This document shows positions 32,603 through 46,000 of a stretch of DNA of 64,000 nt, one piece after another (positions within the stretch are counted from its first letter, which is position 1; each line of letters begins with the position of its first letter). The DNA comes from Silene conica. Taxonomy: Eukaryota > Streptophyta > Magnoliopsida > Caryophyllales > Caryophyllaceae. The DNA lies in the NCBI GenBank assembly GCA_029255685.2, contig CM055311.2, forward strand, positions 60,849,048-60,913,047, given 5' to 3'. The notes under the pieces are model-generated. The model searched no databases, was not told the origin of the DNA, and saw nothing but the letters and a program-made list of their open reading frames with translations. A program made the translations under genes and the position numbers.

Positions 32603-35600
32603 TCACGCATCACTCAACAAACCAATTTCCAACCTAAGTTTTACGAATTGTTCTCTTTCTAACGGTTTTGTAAAAATGTCCGCAATTTGATTTTCGGTTT
32701 TACAAAAGTTAAGACATATCGTTCCTTTTTCGACTTGATCACGTAAAAAATGATGCCTTATCTCAATGTGTTTGGTCCGAGAGTGTTGTATTGGGTTCTT
32801 AGAAATATTAATTGCACTAGTATTATCACAAAAATAGGAGTGGATTCGAAATTAATACCGAAATCGTGCAATTGTTGACGAACCCATAGAATTTGTATGC
32901 AACAGAGTGCAGCACTGATGTAATCGCTTTCAACCGTTGATAGAGACACAGTATTTTGCTTTTTGGAAGCCCACGTAAGCAAGCATGGACCCATGAACGT
33001 GGCAATTCTCGACGTGCTCTTTCGATCCAACATGCATCCCGCATAATCGGCATCGGAAAACCCTACAAGATCAAGATCATAGTAAGAAGGATACCAAAGA
33101 CATAGATGTTGAGTTCCAATCAAGTATTTGAAAATCCTTTTTACGGCTTTGAAGTGAGATTCTTTAGGGTTAGCTTGAAAACGAGCATATACACAAACAC
33201 TATATTGAATATCGAGTCGACTTGCGGTCAAGTAAAGTAATGAACCAATCATAACTCGATACACCTTTTCACTAACACTCTTACCATTAGGATCAAGATC
33301 GAGTTTGAGGTTAGATACCATGGGTGTAACAACGGGTTTCGCATTGGTCAACCCGAACTTACTCAACATTTCCTTCACATACTTTTGTTGATGGATCATT
33401 GTGCCTTCTTCTTTTTGCTTGATTTGAAGGCCAAGAAAGAAACCTAGTTCTCCCATCATGCTCATTTCAAACTCAGATTTCATTAGACTTGCAAAATAAT
33501 CATAAAGAGCTTCACTTGTTGCGCCAAAGATTATGTCATCGACATATACTTGCACAAGCAACATTACATCTGAGTGTGCCTTAATGAACATAGTTTTATC
33601 AACCGAACCACGTACAAAGCCATTTTCCAAGAGAAACTTTGAAAGCCTATCATACCATGCTCTAGGAGCCTGTTTTACACCATATAGTGCTTTATCAAGT
33701 TTGTAAACATGGTTCGGTGATTCATTGTCCAAGAAACCCGGTGGTTGTTCCACAAAAACTTCTTCATTGAGATAGCCATTTAAGAATGCGGATTTTACAT
33801 CCATTTGAAAAAGTTTTACACCATGATGAGTTGCGAAGGCAATGAGAATTCGTAGGGCTTCAAGCCTGGCTACCGGTGCAAAAGTTTCGTCAAAGTCAAT
33901 TCCCTCTTGTTGGTTATACCCTTGCACCACTAGCCTTGCTTTGTTCCTTACGATTTCTCCGTTGTCATCTAGCTTATTTCGAAAGACCCACTTAGTGCCA
34001 ATGACAGTCCGATTTGACAGCCTAGGGACAAGATGCCATACCTCACTTCTTTTGAATTGGTCCAACTCTTATTGCATGGGCAAGATCCAACAAGGGTCTT
34101 CGAGGGCAATTGAAATGTCGCTGGGTTCAATTTGTGAGAGGTAGGCATTGTATGCCCAAAAGTTTCTAAGTGATTATCTGGTTTTTTACCCCTGAATCAA
34201 GGTCATTGGTCAGGTTATCAAGAGGGTGAGAGCTTTGGTGTTTCCATTTCCTTGGTATGGTGGTGTTAGGAGCGAGAGCTAGTTCATTCTGTTCTGATGC
34301 AACAGTTTCAGGGTCTGTTGTGTGGGGAGGATTTGGTGGGGGAGTTTGGGCATTGATGTTTGTGGGATCAGAGGGTGATCCTTGGCTTTCTTCACCAGCT
34401 CTTGATGTGCTAGCTTCGTCTGAGGGTGAAGGATCTTCAATTCCCCCTGACTTTTGGCCTGCTTCCCCATGCAACGGTTCCTCTGACTGTTGTTCAGTAT
34501 CCTCAGCTTCTAACACATGGTCCATATCACGACGGACCATTCCAAGTTCAAATTCATCATCCTCTTCTTCATTGTTTACTTGTTCAGGGGACACAAAAAG
34601 ACTAGATTCGTCAAACACGACATGAATGCTCTCTTCCATTTTCATAGTCCTTTTGTTAAAGACTTTGTAAGCCTTGCTATGGTTAGAATATCCCACAAAA
34701 ATTGCTTCATCACTACGGGCATCAAATTTTCCAAGGTTATCTTTCCCGTTATTGTGAACAAAACATTTACATCCAAAGCATTTTAAATATGAGATATTTG
34801 GTTTTCTTCCACGTAAAATTTCATAAGGTGTCTTGTTGGTGATTCTTCTAATCATGACTCGATTATAGACGTAACAAGAAGTGTTTACGGCTTCGGCCCA
34901 AAAGTTTCTTGGAACCTTAGAGCTAATGATCAAGGTCCTAGCCATATTTTCCAAGGTTCGATTTATTCGTTCCACAACTCCGTTTTGTTGTGGAGTTCGT
35001 GTGGCCGAAAAGTTGTGGCTAACACCATTTTCATTGCAATAAGCTTCAAAAGCGAGGTTCTCAAATTCGGTTCCATGGTCGGACCTTAAAGCTCCAAGTT
35101 TGAGTGAAAATTTGTTTTCGACCATTTTGAGCCAAATTAAGAACTCACTAAAGGCTTTGTCTTTGGTTCCAAAAAATAACAACCATACATATCTAGAGCA
35201 ATCATCAACAATCACACAAATATAATTACTACCACCTTTGCTTGTGATACGCATGGGTCCGCAAAGGTCAATGTGAACAAGTTCTAAGACACGTGTTGTG
35301 CTAACACAATGTTTGGATTTGAATGAACTCTTAACTTGTTTTCCTTTAACACAATCATCACACAAGGAGTTGAATTTGAAGTTAATGATAGGCAAACCTT
35401 CAACTAGGTCAAGTCTTCTAAGATTGTTTAGTGTCCTAGCATTCACATGACCTAATCTCTTACGCCAAAGCCACGGGTCATTTTTGTGGACACTCATGCA
35501 TGAAAGAGTTTGACCAGACAATGAACATAAATCAATCATATACACATCCTTGACACGTTTACCTTCAAGAATTAACTCCCTTGTTTTACCATCCAAATTT

Positions 35601-35892
35601 TACACACATGGGCATGAAACTCAACGATATTACCTCAGTCACACAATTGTGAAATGCTAAGAAGATTGTGTTTTAATCCTTTGACAAGCAGCACTTTGTC
35701 CACGCATAGTGATTTTGACTTACCAACTTTTCCGATACCAACAATTTCACCTTGTTTGTTATCGCCAAAAGTCACCATGCCTCCATTGTAGGCTTCTAGT
35801 GAGAGGATTGACTTTCTTCCCCCGTCATGTGACGAGAGCATCCACTGTCTAAGTACCAATTGTTGCTGCCCTCCACTAATGCCTACGCAAGT
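32603..35892 (-). pseudogene. SIRE-like element pol (protease, integrase, RT, RNase H)
   Basis: The protease motif YLDSGCSRHMTG lies near 35840, one frame off from what follows. The integrase region (35596-34166) has a zinc-type HVNARTLNNLRR segment, LRSDHGTEFEN and TPQQNGVVERINRT. Reverse transcriptase (34065-33200) carries VYVDDIIFGATS near 33540 and KQAPRAWYDRL. RNase H shows GFSDADYAGCMLDRKSTS and, after a frameshift near 32830, ENQIADIFTKPLER before the stop at 32603. Frame changes occur between 35635 and 35596 and between 34166 and 34065. All catalytic motifs are still readable, so decay is recent. Confidence 0.85.
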
Positions 35893-37905
35893 TCAAACAG
35901 TTAGTTTAGGAACCCAAACAAGTTTGGGTCCCTTCTTTACACTCAAAACCGAGTCTTTCCTAACCCACGTTTTTTGTGCTTCTTTGGTGTTTCTTGCTAG
36001 GTCATGTTTTCGTTTAGGACATTCATTGAACTCATGACCCGTCTTTCCACAATAGTTACAAATAATGTACTCAGGTAACCCGGCGTACTTCAGCCTTCTG
36101 AAATCGGTTTGGCTTGGGTCCTGGTTTCGGATGCAACAGTGAGTGTTCTTGTTGCCTCTGAAACCAAGTCCAGCATTTTTCAAGGCTTTCTCATTTTCCT
36201 GTGATTGTTTTAACAAAAATTCCAAGACATTTTGACTTCCTTCCCATTTGAGATAAAATTGTTTTGCATGATGCAACTCTTTGGTCAAGGTCTCAATCCT
36301 TCCTAGATGAGTTAGGTATAGTTTTTAAACTTTTTCTAACTTTGCTTTGGTATGACTCACTTCATCACTTAACAAGGATGCAACTTCCTCTAATTGTTTA
36401 TTGTCTAGCTTGTATGAAGTATGTTCAATTAGGAGGGAGTTACGTTCCTTAGTGAGTGATGATACTATTCCTTTTAGGGACTCGATTTCTTTACAAAGTT
36501 CTGGTTTAACAGTACAGTGGTCTGTTACATGAGCTGTCTCAGTTTTACTCATTAGATTTTGATTTTGTTTCCGAAGCAATTTAACCTCCTTCTCAAGTTT
36601 GGTTATGGTACATGTTTGGTCTACCTCAGTTAGACTTTCCTTTAGGTTGACATTTTCTTCCGCTATACTCTCAATTTAATCTTGCATGGCATTTAGCTTA
36701 TTGTTTTGGACACGACACTTGTCTATGAAATCATTTAGAAGGAGACAAATTTTGTCTTTAGAGAAAGTGCGGGCCTTTCTCTTTAGACTATTTACCTCAT
36801 TTTCAGAATCTGAGTTTGAGTCAACGGAATGAGCCATAAGACATACGACGGTTTCCTTCTTTGCTGATTTTGAGTTTTCAGTTTTTGATTTAGAGGAAAT
36901 GCATAGCTTTGCGTCCAATTCTTCGTCAAGGACTTCATCCTCATCGAAATCAGACATGCCCCATATAGCTGTCATTACTTTGTTCTTGTAGTCACGTTTA
37001 GCATGGTCACGTTTTTCCTTGGACTTAATCTCGTCCCACTTTGGGCATTCTTTGATTTGGTGACCTTTGTCACCACATTTGAAGCAACCAAAAGTGGAAC
37101 TTGATCTCGTCTTAGGAAAATGTCTTTTGCTAACATTGTTGTTGAACTTTTGTGACCCTCGACCATTTATTATGCCGGCCATATTTTTGGTAAACATGGC
37201 AAACTCGACATCCTCATCCTCCTCATCACTTAAGAGAGCATTTAGAGCAAGTCCCTTTCCCTTTGAACTCTCTTGAGAGCGTTTAGTAAGTGAGAGCTCA
37301 TGGGCCATGAGAGACCCCATTAGTTCATTTAGGGAAAGTGCGACAAGGTCTTTGGGCTCCTCAATAGTCGTCACCTTCGGTTGCCACTTTTCAGTTAGGC
37401 TTCGAAGGATCTTTCGGACTAAATCCTCGGATTCAAAGTTTCGACCTAAGCTTTTAAGTTCATTAACAATGCATGAGAAACGGGACGACAGACTGTTGAT
37501 TTACTCATCTTTTCCCATGTTGAACATCTCATACTGTTGCATGACAAGATCAACACGGTGCTTCTTGACTTGAGACGTACCCTCATGAGCTAGGCTTAGG
37601 GTATCCCAGATCTCTTTTGCCGATGTACAACCTGATATACGATTTATCTCTTGATCACCGATGCCATATTGAAGAATGGACATGGCTCTAGAGTTTTTCT
37701 CGATTTTTTTGTAATCATTTTCGTTGTACTTTTCCTCATCTTTTGGTGTCGTTTTTCCATCTTTATCTGTAACCTCAACCTTAAGTGGGCCCTTTTGAAT
37801 GATCATCCAGCATTCATAGTCAACCCCCTTTATGTAGTATTCCATGCGGTGTTTCCACCAAGCATAGTTTTCACCTTTGAAGATTGGGTACTTAATTAGT
37901 GTGTT
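35893..37905 (-). pseudogene. SIRE-like element gag
   Basis: The reading is in one frame with about three in-frame stops (near 37501, 36674, 36323). The N-terminal capsid-like part (YPIFKGENYAWWKHRMEYYI) starts upstream of the first available ATG at 37845, so the original start codon seems lost. A first CCHC knuckle (CFKCGDKGHQIKEC) lies near 37080. An acidic linker and a long coiled-coil-like stretch (ELCKEIESLKGIVSSLTKER) follow, then a second CCHC knuckle (CNYCGKTGHEFNEC) near 36060. Two knuckles separated by coiled coil fit SIRE-type gag. Confidence 0.82.
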
Positions 37906-37981
37906 TAGACTCGTCTATGACTACGGATCTTTCTCTTTGGTGGTAAGACCTAAATCAAGAGCACGAGGCTCTGATACCAAT

Positions 37982-39336
37982 TGAAGAGTCACAACGAGTT
38001 TAACACCTAAGAGGGGGAGGGGGTGAATTAGGTGACCTTTTAAAAATTTCTGATTTAAACTTGATTGTTTGAGAGTCAAGCAACGAAAGATAGAATCTGA
38101 GTAACAGTATAGGTAACAGTTGCACAGACCTGCTAGTTATCGTAAGTAGCAAAGATACAAAAGATTGATAAGAGATTAAGCAAGAATATAAACAGGCGAT
38201 ATAAAAAATTGGTTCAGCTCCTACTCCGGAGCCTACGTCCAACCGTTATCTTATTAAATGTTTAGAAGCTACTCCGCTTAACTAGAACTATTACAATAAG
38301 ACAACTCGCTAACCTACTCCGGTTGCATTGCTTAGAGCTACTCCGCTCGTAAGACTTGACTCAAACTTAGAGCTACTCTGCTTTAAGAGTTTTTGATGTT
38401 CTACCTTTGGTTTACAAGATCAATATCTCAAGGGTTCTCTTTTAAGAACATGGAGACTTCATTTAAGATCTAAACACAAGGTCCTTGAACATACTCATTA
38501 GGCATTAAGAGTGCTACTAGTGATTAGGAGATAATGTCTTTGTTAAAACTGTTTTGAAGACTTTAAAACTTTAAAACATTTGCAAAGTTACTTTGAAGAA
38601 TGAAGCATAAATCAGTTTTGCAAAGTTTTGTAATGAATGCACTAAAAGTCTTAGCAATAAATGAACTCAAGAGTCCATATATATATAGCCAAAATGCAAA
38701 GGCTTTGAAACCCTAAAACATGTGCTTTGTTCACCTTTTACCATTACATGATTGTCCTTATTTGATGGGTAAAAGAGTGAATCAGTTTGACAAAGAGGGG
38801 AAAATGACTGGTCAATCTACACATTGCTCTATGTTACACTTATTTAGACATGGAGTGTAATCAACTTTCCTCCATGGAAACACTCACATAGCTAAATAAG
38901 GTAATACAGCAAGATTTAACTTTCACAAGGACCAAGTCACTTTTGAATGAGATTTGAACTTGATTTTCTGAACTTTGATTCAAATAATAATTTATTTAAA
39001 CACAAGCTGATATTTTGAAAACAATTTCAAACATTTGAAATCCTCTTTGAATATTATCTCCGTAACTAGCACTAGACACAGGTCATGCAACAGTCTGAGA
39101 ACTGTTTCATGACTTTTGCACTTTTAATGACTTAGATGAATATGCTCAATTACCTTGCTTACAACACTCTTTCTAGACTCGACTTAGATTGCTGCTCTTG
39201 CATCTTGGGACTTCTTCTTGATTGTCTTTGATCATTCACAAGCTTGATGTCATTTGTTATTAATCACAACACTTAGAAAAAGACATTAGAAGTGCTAAGG
39301 AGTAACTTGGCAACATCAACAATAAGTGTTCTAACA
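37982..39336 (-). repeat. SIRE-like element 5' LTR
   Basis: This is the right copy, 1355 bp, ending GTGACTCTTCA on the minus strand. AT and the tRNA-iMet primer-binding site (37966-37979) follow. Confidence 0.93.
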
Positions 39337-39341
39337 AAGAG

Positions 39342-40257
39342 TTTCCTGAATAGAGGGCAATTAACAATTACATAACCGATTTGACGACACTATTGACACC
39401 GACCCTGAAAGGGGCGATGGGCAGTAGCGTTTGGTGGGTGATTTTGGTGGGAGGTTTGCCGGTAGGTAGGGGCTGTGTTGAGGCGTAAGGGACCACGGTG
39501 GTGGTGTTGGTTATGGCGGTAGGCGGGGTTTGCTGATGGAGGAAAATGAGTTGTGGGGTTGTCGTGCTTCATGAGAAGTTCTTATTGTAGTAGATTATCA
39601 TTCATGAAGGGCCTCAAATGTAATAGGTGTATCCCGAGCCCGAACTGTGGTGATGACAGGTTTGTAGGATTCATAGTCGAGGTCTTTCAAGACTCTGGCT
39701 ATGATATCCCCAGGATCGAGAATTTTTCCCTTAAAGGGCTAGTTGGTCGACACAAATTTTTATTGAATTCATGTAATCGGATACAGTTTGATCTGTGGTT
39801 TTAAAATCGGATACAGTTTGATCTGTGGTTTTACAATGGAATCAAATTATATGCGCCCTTGATGGGTTAATGACGTAAGTGTTGATAAGGATATCCCATG
39901 CCTCTTTTGCCGTTTTGGCCCTTACGATGAGTGGTTGTAGGGCAGAGGTTAGGGTACCCATAAGGGTTTCAAGACGCAACCCGTCATGTTTGAGCAAACT
40001 CAAATAGGCCGGGTTTGGTTTTTCATGTTTGTCATTGTCGGTTATGGTTTGTTGTGGTGGTGGGGACTCAGTTCCATTAACGAAACCAAGGAGACTAAAG
40101 CCGAACAGAATATTCGTCGATTGAAAACGCCAAGCATTGTAGTTTAGCGGATTCAATTTGACATAGTGATTTAGGGTTAATGATGTCAAGGGTTTGGAGG
40201 TCTCGTGAGGGTTTAGGACGACGGTGTAAGTATTGGTGGTAGGCGACATGATGAGGG
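39342..40257 (-). pseudogene. Copia-2 gag fragment (other part of the split copy)
   Basis: The ATG at 40249 (MSPTTNTYTVVLNPHE) opens a copia gag frame with LNHYVKLNPLNYNAWRFQST and LLKHDGLRLETLMGTLTSAL, similar in type to Copia-1 gag. The frame breaks near 39842 and resumes as a Pro/His/Asn-rich linker (39572-39390). A CCHC knuckle whose reading is interrupted by a stop (near 39410-39360) follows. The SIRE-like element is inserted right after this knuckle, and the protease continues at 28313. Copia-3 sits eight bases upstream of the ATG. Confidence 0.75.
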
Positions 40258-40815
40258 TGAAAGAATAAGAACGAACTGATCAGAATAAACCTTAATCGAG
40301 ACGCCGTGTAAGACACTGCCCTAAATCAGTAAAACCCCCACACAGGTGCTCCTTGGGTTCCGTGGTCACCGATTCCAGGGTTAACGCCTCCTTCCGCACA
40401 ATGGTGCACTCCACAGACGGAAGTGGGAACTGCTCTCAAATAACAAGAAATATATGTAATAGAGATGAAGGAGAAGTTATGTTGTAGTTTTTCTGATTGT
40501 GAAAAATGCTTGGGAAAGACAGGAATTTATAGGATTGTAGGGAGGCAGCAACAGTCATAAAATCATAGAAATTATGACAATTAAAAGCACCAAATAATGC
40601 CCCACCACACCACACCGCGCACGTGTCACGAACACGAACCGAACCGGACGGACGGCGGCGGCGGCGCGCGCGTGGAGAGACTTGGGCCTCTCCACTATTA
40701 TCTAGTTAACACTAGATAACATGCTTTCATATATAAAGTAGGAACCCCCCCACTATTCTACCAATGTGGGACAAATGTTCTTACTTGAAGTTTGGAGCAA
40801 CCTCCTACTCCAACA
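40258..40815 (-). repeat. Copia-3 3' LTR (complete)
   Basis: This 558-bp LTR has TG...CA ends and a GC-rich core (GGACGGACGGCGGCGGCGGC near 40647) unlike the AT-rich surroundings. Confidence 0.85.
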
Positions 40816-41266
40816 ATCCCCCACTTGGTCCAAACTTAAGTTTAATAAAAGAAGAGAAAAGGAAAAAGAAGGTAAAAATGTGATCAGGTGAACATTGTCT
40901 TGAACCTGACAATAAAAAGAAATGAGAACAGTTCCCTCGAGTAACATATGGCCCAAACCCTGTCTCATGATTGCATTAGAGAATTAGCCCACATCTAATC
41001 TCACAGGAGGTGGCCAACACTCCACAATCACGTAGGTGAGTCCATCAAGTGTGTACTACACACACCACTCAAACCTTTGAGGTATGGAACTCATTAAGGA
41101 CTACCACCTGTCCAACCTTACACAGTAATAATTAAACCTGCTAAAAAGGGATAAACTGAATAACATCCTTTATTCTTTATAATAGATAACATACAAGCAA
41201 TGCTCGACGATTTCGTTTGACCACATTGAATCTGATTAACCAGATTGGGTATCCATCGTTGAAGCA

Positions 41267-44200
41267 CTACGTAGGTGGGCTCAATCCCATCTTTTTAGCA
41301 GTTTCTGAAACTAGTTTCCTGTTTAAAGCTTTTTTCAAAGGATCGACAATATTACTTTCCGACCTTACATAATCCAAGGAAATAAACCCAAACTTGATCA
41401 AGTTACAAACAATATTATGCCTCAGTCGTATATGTCTACTCTTGCCATTGTAAGCCTTATTCTTGGCTACATGAATGGCAGCTTGCGAGTCACAATGTAG
41501 TGGAACGGATGGCACGGGCTTGGGCCAAAGAGGAATGTCCGCTACCATACTTCTCAACCATTCAGCTTCTCGACCAGCCAATTCGAGAGCTATAAATTCA
41601 GATTCCATTGTTGATCTCGCAATACATGTTTGCTTGGATGATCTCCAAGACACTGCTGCTCCTGCTAAAGTGAAAACATAACCACTGGTAGAGTGTATAT
41701 CATTACTCTCCGAGATCCAGTTAGCATCACAATATCCTTCTAAGATAGGAGGATAACCACAATAAGATAAACCAAAATCAGCAGTACCTTTTAAATATCT
41801 AAGCAAACGGACCAAAGCACCCCAATGATCATGACTAGGATTATGAGTATATCTACTCAATCTTCCAACACAATAAGCAATATCGGGACGGGATGAACAC
41901 ATAAGCTACATGACACTACCAAGAATCTTTGCATAACCAGATTGATCTACACTATCAGATAAATTCTTCTTTAAGTGTAAGCTTGCATCGAAAGGTGTCC
42001 TAGCAGGCTCAATATCAAAGTAACCAAACTTCTTTAAAATTTTCTCAACATAATGAGCCTGACTAAGACAAAACCCTTTACTAGTCTTCAAGACTCTTAA
42101 ACCAAGAATGACATCAACCTCACCCATGTCTTTCATTTCAAACGAAGACTTAAGCATGTTCTTGGTAGAATTAATAACATCTAATGATGTCCCAAAGATA
42201 AGCAAATCATCAACATAGAGAGTTATTATAACACTATCACTGGCATTAGACTTCATATAGATACATGTATCCGCATCACTGGTTTTAAAACCAAGAGAAA
42301 CAATCACACTATGAAACTTTTCATACCAGTGTTTCGGTGCCTGTTTAAGTCCATACAATGATTTAACAAGTTTACAAACTTTATGTTCTTGACCAGGCAC
42401 CATAAAACCATCAGGTTGATCCATATAAATCTCTTCATCGAGATCACCATTTAAAAACGCAGTTTTCACATCCATCTGATGCACAAGCAAGTTATACATG
42501 GAAGCAATATCAAACATCACTCTAATGGAAGCAATTTTAGTGACCGGAGAATAGGTGTCAAAATAGTCTAAACCAGACTTCTGAGTGAAACCCTTAGCCA
42601 CCAACCTGGCTTTAAATTTATCGATAGTCCCATCAGCTTTGAGTTTCTTCCTGAACACCCATTTACATCCTATAGGCTTACAACCACGAGGTAAGTCAAC
42701 AATTTCCCAAGTGTGGTTAGACATTATAGACTCAATCTCACTGTCAATGGCCTCTTTCCACAAAGCAGCATCAACCGATCTCGTAGCCTCATCATAGGTC
42801 TTAGGGTCATCCTTCACAATATACATTCCAACTAACTCATCATCTAGATCTCCCTCTGTAACAAAATCAGGCCCAAAGGATTTCTCAACTCTCGGTCTCT
42901 TACTCCTTCTAGGCTCAAAAGGTTGTTCACTAGATGTATCAAGATGGAGTGAAGGATTACCAACATTATCCTCATGGGAAGAGACATCTAAAGAAGAAAT
43001 AGATTCCAAGGAAGGTTTCAAAGGAAAGATGTCCTCAAAGAAAACAGCGTCTCTAGACTCAATGATAGAACCATAAAACCCCGAACCTACATCCTTAGTC
43101 ATGAACCTATAGGCTGCACTATTGGTAGCATAACCCACAAAGATAGAATCAACGGTTTTAGGTCCTATTTTGTCTCTTTTAAACGCAGGTAAGGCAACTT
43201 TGGCTAAACATCCCCAAACCTTTAAAAACCTCAAATTAGGTGGATAACCCTTCCAAATCTCATAAGGTGTTACGTCAAGTTTCTTATGAGGTACACGGTT
43301 TAAAACATGACATGCAGATAAAATAGCTTTCCCCCACATAAAATCGGATAACCCAGAAGATAATAACATGGCACTCATCATATCCTTTAAAGTTCGATTT
43401 TTCCTCTCGGCTATACCATTTTGTTCTGGAGTATAAGGGGCTGAAAACTCATGTATAATACCGTTTTTCTGACAATATTCCACCAAAAAATCAGATTTAT
43501 ATTCTCCACCATGATCAGACCTTACTCGTTTAATCTTCCTATCTAGTTGATTCTCAACTTCAGCTTTATAAATCAGAAACATGTTTTCAGCTTCACTTTT
43601 ATTCCTCAAAAGATAAACTTTGGTATATCTAGAACAATCATCCACAAAGGTCATATTATATCTCTTACCACCTTTACTCTCACAACTTTTATAATCAGCC
43701 AAGTCGGTGTGAATAAGTTCTAACAACTCAGTTTGTCTTTTGGTCACTTCCTTAAAAGGTTTCTTAGAGTGCTTTGCTTCCACGCATACTTGACATTTAT
43801 CCATGTAATAAGAAATCAGATTAGGCAATAAGTTCATTGTTTTCATGCGTTTAATGGATTTAGTGTTAACATGTCCAAGTCTAGAATGCCAAATGTCAAT
43901 GGACTCAACGATGTAAGCAGAAGAAGTAGATGCATTCATTTCAACATCAAGAACAAAAAGACCACCATTACAAAAACCTTTGCCAACAAACTGACCATTC
44001 TTAGACATGACTAACTTATCAGATTCAAAAGTGAGTTTAAGACCAGCCTTATTAAGTAAAGCACCAGAAATTAAATTCCTACGCATATCAGGCACATAGA
44101 GCACATTATCAAGAGCTAAAGTTTTGCCAGAAGTGAGTTTCAGGTGCACCTTGCCAATGCCGAGGACTGGAACTTTGCTGGAATTTCCGACATACACGAC

Positions 44201-44440
44201 CTCTTTTTCATCAACATCTTTAATCTCCTTGTAAAGATCCTTGTTCGTGCAAATATGGCGTGTAGCTCCTGTATCCACAATCCATTCCACCAAGTTTCCA
44301 ACCAGATTAATTTCAGACACCATTGCTGCAATTATATCGTCACCCTCACTTGAACCTTCAACGACATTAGCTTGTGGTTTGTTGAAGTTGTTATTTTTGT
44401 AACCACCACGTTGATTGTTATTTTTCTTTTGGAATTTCTG
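41267..44440 (-). pseudogene. Copia-3 pol
   Basis: The frame contains protease (WIVDTGATRHIC near 44280), pre-integrase (WHSRLGHVNTKSIKRM), integrase (RSDHGGEYKSD, then YTPEQNGIAERKNRT) and reverse transcriptase (LYVDDLLIFGTS near 42200). RNase H follows ([11 protein letters not shown] near 41730, then [12 protein letters not shown]) and ends at TGA/TAA 41267. A single in-frame TAG at 41906-41908 interrupts it between RT and RNase H ([22 protein letters not shown]), where related elements have a tyrosine. Otherwise it is open for about 1020 codons. Gag is in another frame upstream. Confidence 0.88.
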
Positions 44441-45390
44441 CCCATGTGCATTATTGCGGTTCCATGCTTTTGTTGGTTCAACTCATATGCTTTCTTAGCG
44501 TTGCATTTGAAAGCTGGATGTCCAGGCTTGTCACACCACCAACAGTTTCCTGTCATCACCTTATTTGTGTTGTCAGAATTTTGTGGCTTCTTGTACTGGT
44601 CATAGCTCCTCTTGTTTGTACCTGTATTATTCCTGTACTCAACAACATTAGCTTTAACAATGTTAGTAGTATTAGTCCTGGCACGATCCTGACTCCTTGT
44701 TGCATCCTCGATCTTGATATGACCAATTAGTTCCTGCAACTTCATATCCTTCTTCTTATGCCTCAAATGCTTCTTATACTCATCCCAACTAGGAGAAGGC
44801 AACTTCTCAATAAGAGCATTAGCCTGCATATACTCACATAACACCATCCCTTCTCCAAGAATTTCAGAAACCATATTTTCGTACTCATGTATTTGATCCA
44901 TAATTGGTTTTCCATCCTTAATCTCAAATTTTAACCACCTTGCTACCGCATACTTCTTAGTGCCAAAATCATCAGACCCGTATTTGGTTTCCAAAGCATC
45001 CCAAATTCCCTTTGCAGTTTTAGTTTTGCAATAGATATCAAAAAGACTATCAACCATATAGTGTAACATGACACCTCTAACAGTTCTGTTATCTTTTGCA
45101 ATTTTATTGTCGGGTTTGACAGTTTCAGATGAACTAAACTCCTCAGATTGTGATTCTCGAAACAAAACATAGTCTATTTCATATTGAGAAAAATAGAACA
45201 GAATTTTTTCAGACCATCTTTTATAATTTTTTCCATCTAAAAGTTCCATTTTTGAGAGGTCTGGAACGATTTTGTGTTGCATATTGAAATGGTTAACATA
45301 ATTATTAGGATTGGGATTGGCATTGGGATTGGCAGTAACAATTTCTCGGTTGACATTAGAATTGTCAGAATTAGTAGATGGATTTGTCAT
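44332..45390 (-). pseudogene. Copia-3 gag
   Basis: The ATG at 45390 starts MTNPSTNSDNSN, followed by an Asn-rich segment and a copia gag domain (LLDGKNYKRWSEKILFYFSQ, KGIWDALETKYG). The zinc knuckle CWWCDKPGHPAFKC lies near 44540. The frame then shifts near 44460; the last ~40 codons of this frame are out of register. The adjacent frame gives HGQKFQKKNNNQ running into the protease. A single-base indel thus separates gag from pol, which probably formed one polyprotein. Confidence 0.85.
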
Positions 45391-45453
45391 TGTGAAAAAA
45401 TATAAAAACAGAATATAAAACAGAGATCAGAAAGTTCTATTACTGATTTAGAT

Positions 45454-45919
45454 TGAAAGAATAAGAACGAACTGATCAGAATAAACCTTAATCGAGACGC
45501 CGTGTAAGACACTGCCCTAAATCAGTAAGACCCCCACACAGGTGCTCCTTGGGTTCCGTGGTCACCGATTCCAGGGTTAACGCCTCCTTCCGCACAATGG
45601 TGCACTCCACAGACGGAAGTGGGAACTGCTCTCAAATAACAAGAAATATATGTAATAGAGATGAAGGAGAAGTTATGTTGTAGTTTTTCTGATTGTGAAA
45701 AATGCTTGGGAAAGACAGGAATTTATAGGATTGTAGGGAGGCTGCAACAGTCATAAAATCATAGAAATTATGACAATTAAAAGCACCAAATAAAACCCCA
45801 CCACACCGTGCACGTGTCACGAACCGGACGGACGGCGGCGGCGGCGCGCGTGGGGAGACTTGGGCCTCTCTACTATTATCATAACATGCTTTCATATATA
45901 AAGTAAGAACCCTCACTAT
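45454..45919 (-). repeat. Copia-3 5' LTR (truncated)
   Basis: It matches 40258-40760 with scattered substitutions and small deletions, then stops at ACTATTC where the sequence changes to the Copia-2 leader. Confidence 0.82.
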
Positions 45920-46000
45920 TCACGGTGAAGACTATGTCTTTTGAAGGTGTTGCGCTTGGGTCGAAGGGATTTGCGGATCGATTAAGACCTTTTGATAACA
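45920..46000 (-). other. Copia-2 leader with primer-binding site remnant
   Basis: On the minus strand TATGTTATCAAAAGG follows the LTR, a variant of the TGGTATCA primer-binding site. The sequence then runs to GACATAGTCTTCACCGT, where Copia-3 begins. Confidence 0.5.

Larger units (their letters stand above)
28319..39336 (-). mobile_element. SIRE/Maximus-like Ty1/copia element, 11.0 kb
   Basis: Long LTRs (28319-29669 and 37982-39336, about 1.35 kb) start and end TG...CA. They are flanked by the 5-bp duplication AAGAG (28314-28318, 39337-39341). The primer-binding site TGGTATCAGAGCC lies two bases inside the right LTR, and the purine tract AAAGAGGGAAT lies next to the left LTR. Order on the minus strand is gag with two zinc knuckles, protease, integrase, reverse transcriptase, RNase H, then a third ORF. 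Long LTRs plus an extra ORF after pol are the SIRE/Maximus pattern. The LTRs differ at roughly 25 positions by eye (under 2%). Coding parts hold several stops and frameshifts. Confidence 0.92.
40258..45919 (-). mobile_element. Copia-3, Ty1/copia element with truncated 5' LTR
   Basis: The left LTR (3' LTR) spans 40258-40815 and begins TGTTGGAGTAGGAGG on the minus strand, after the purine tract CAAGTGGGGGAT. The right LTR (45454-45919) lacks about 60 terminal bases compared with the left copy and a 14-base TAGTTAACACTAGA segment. No target duplication could be matched, in line with loss of the end. The internal part holds gag and pol with one frameshift and one stop. Flanking sequence on both sides belongs to Copia-2 (leader right, gag left). 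Confidence 0.85.
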
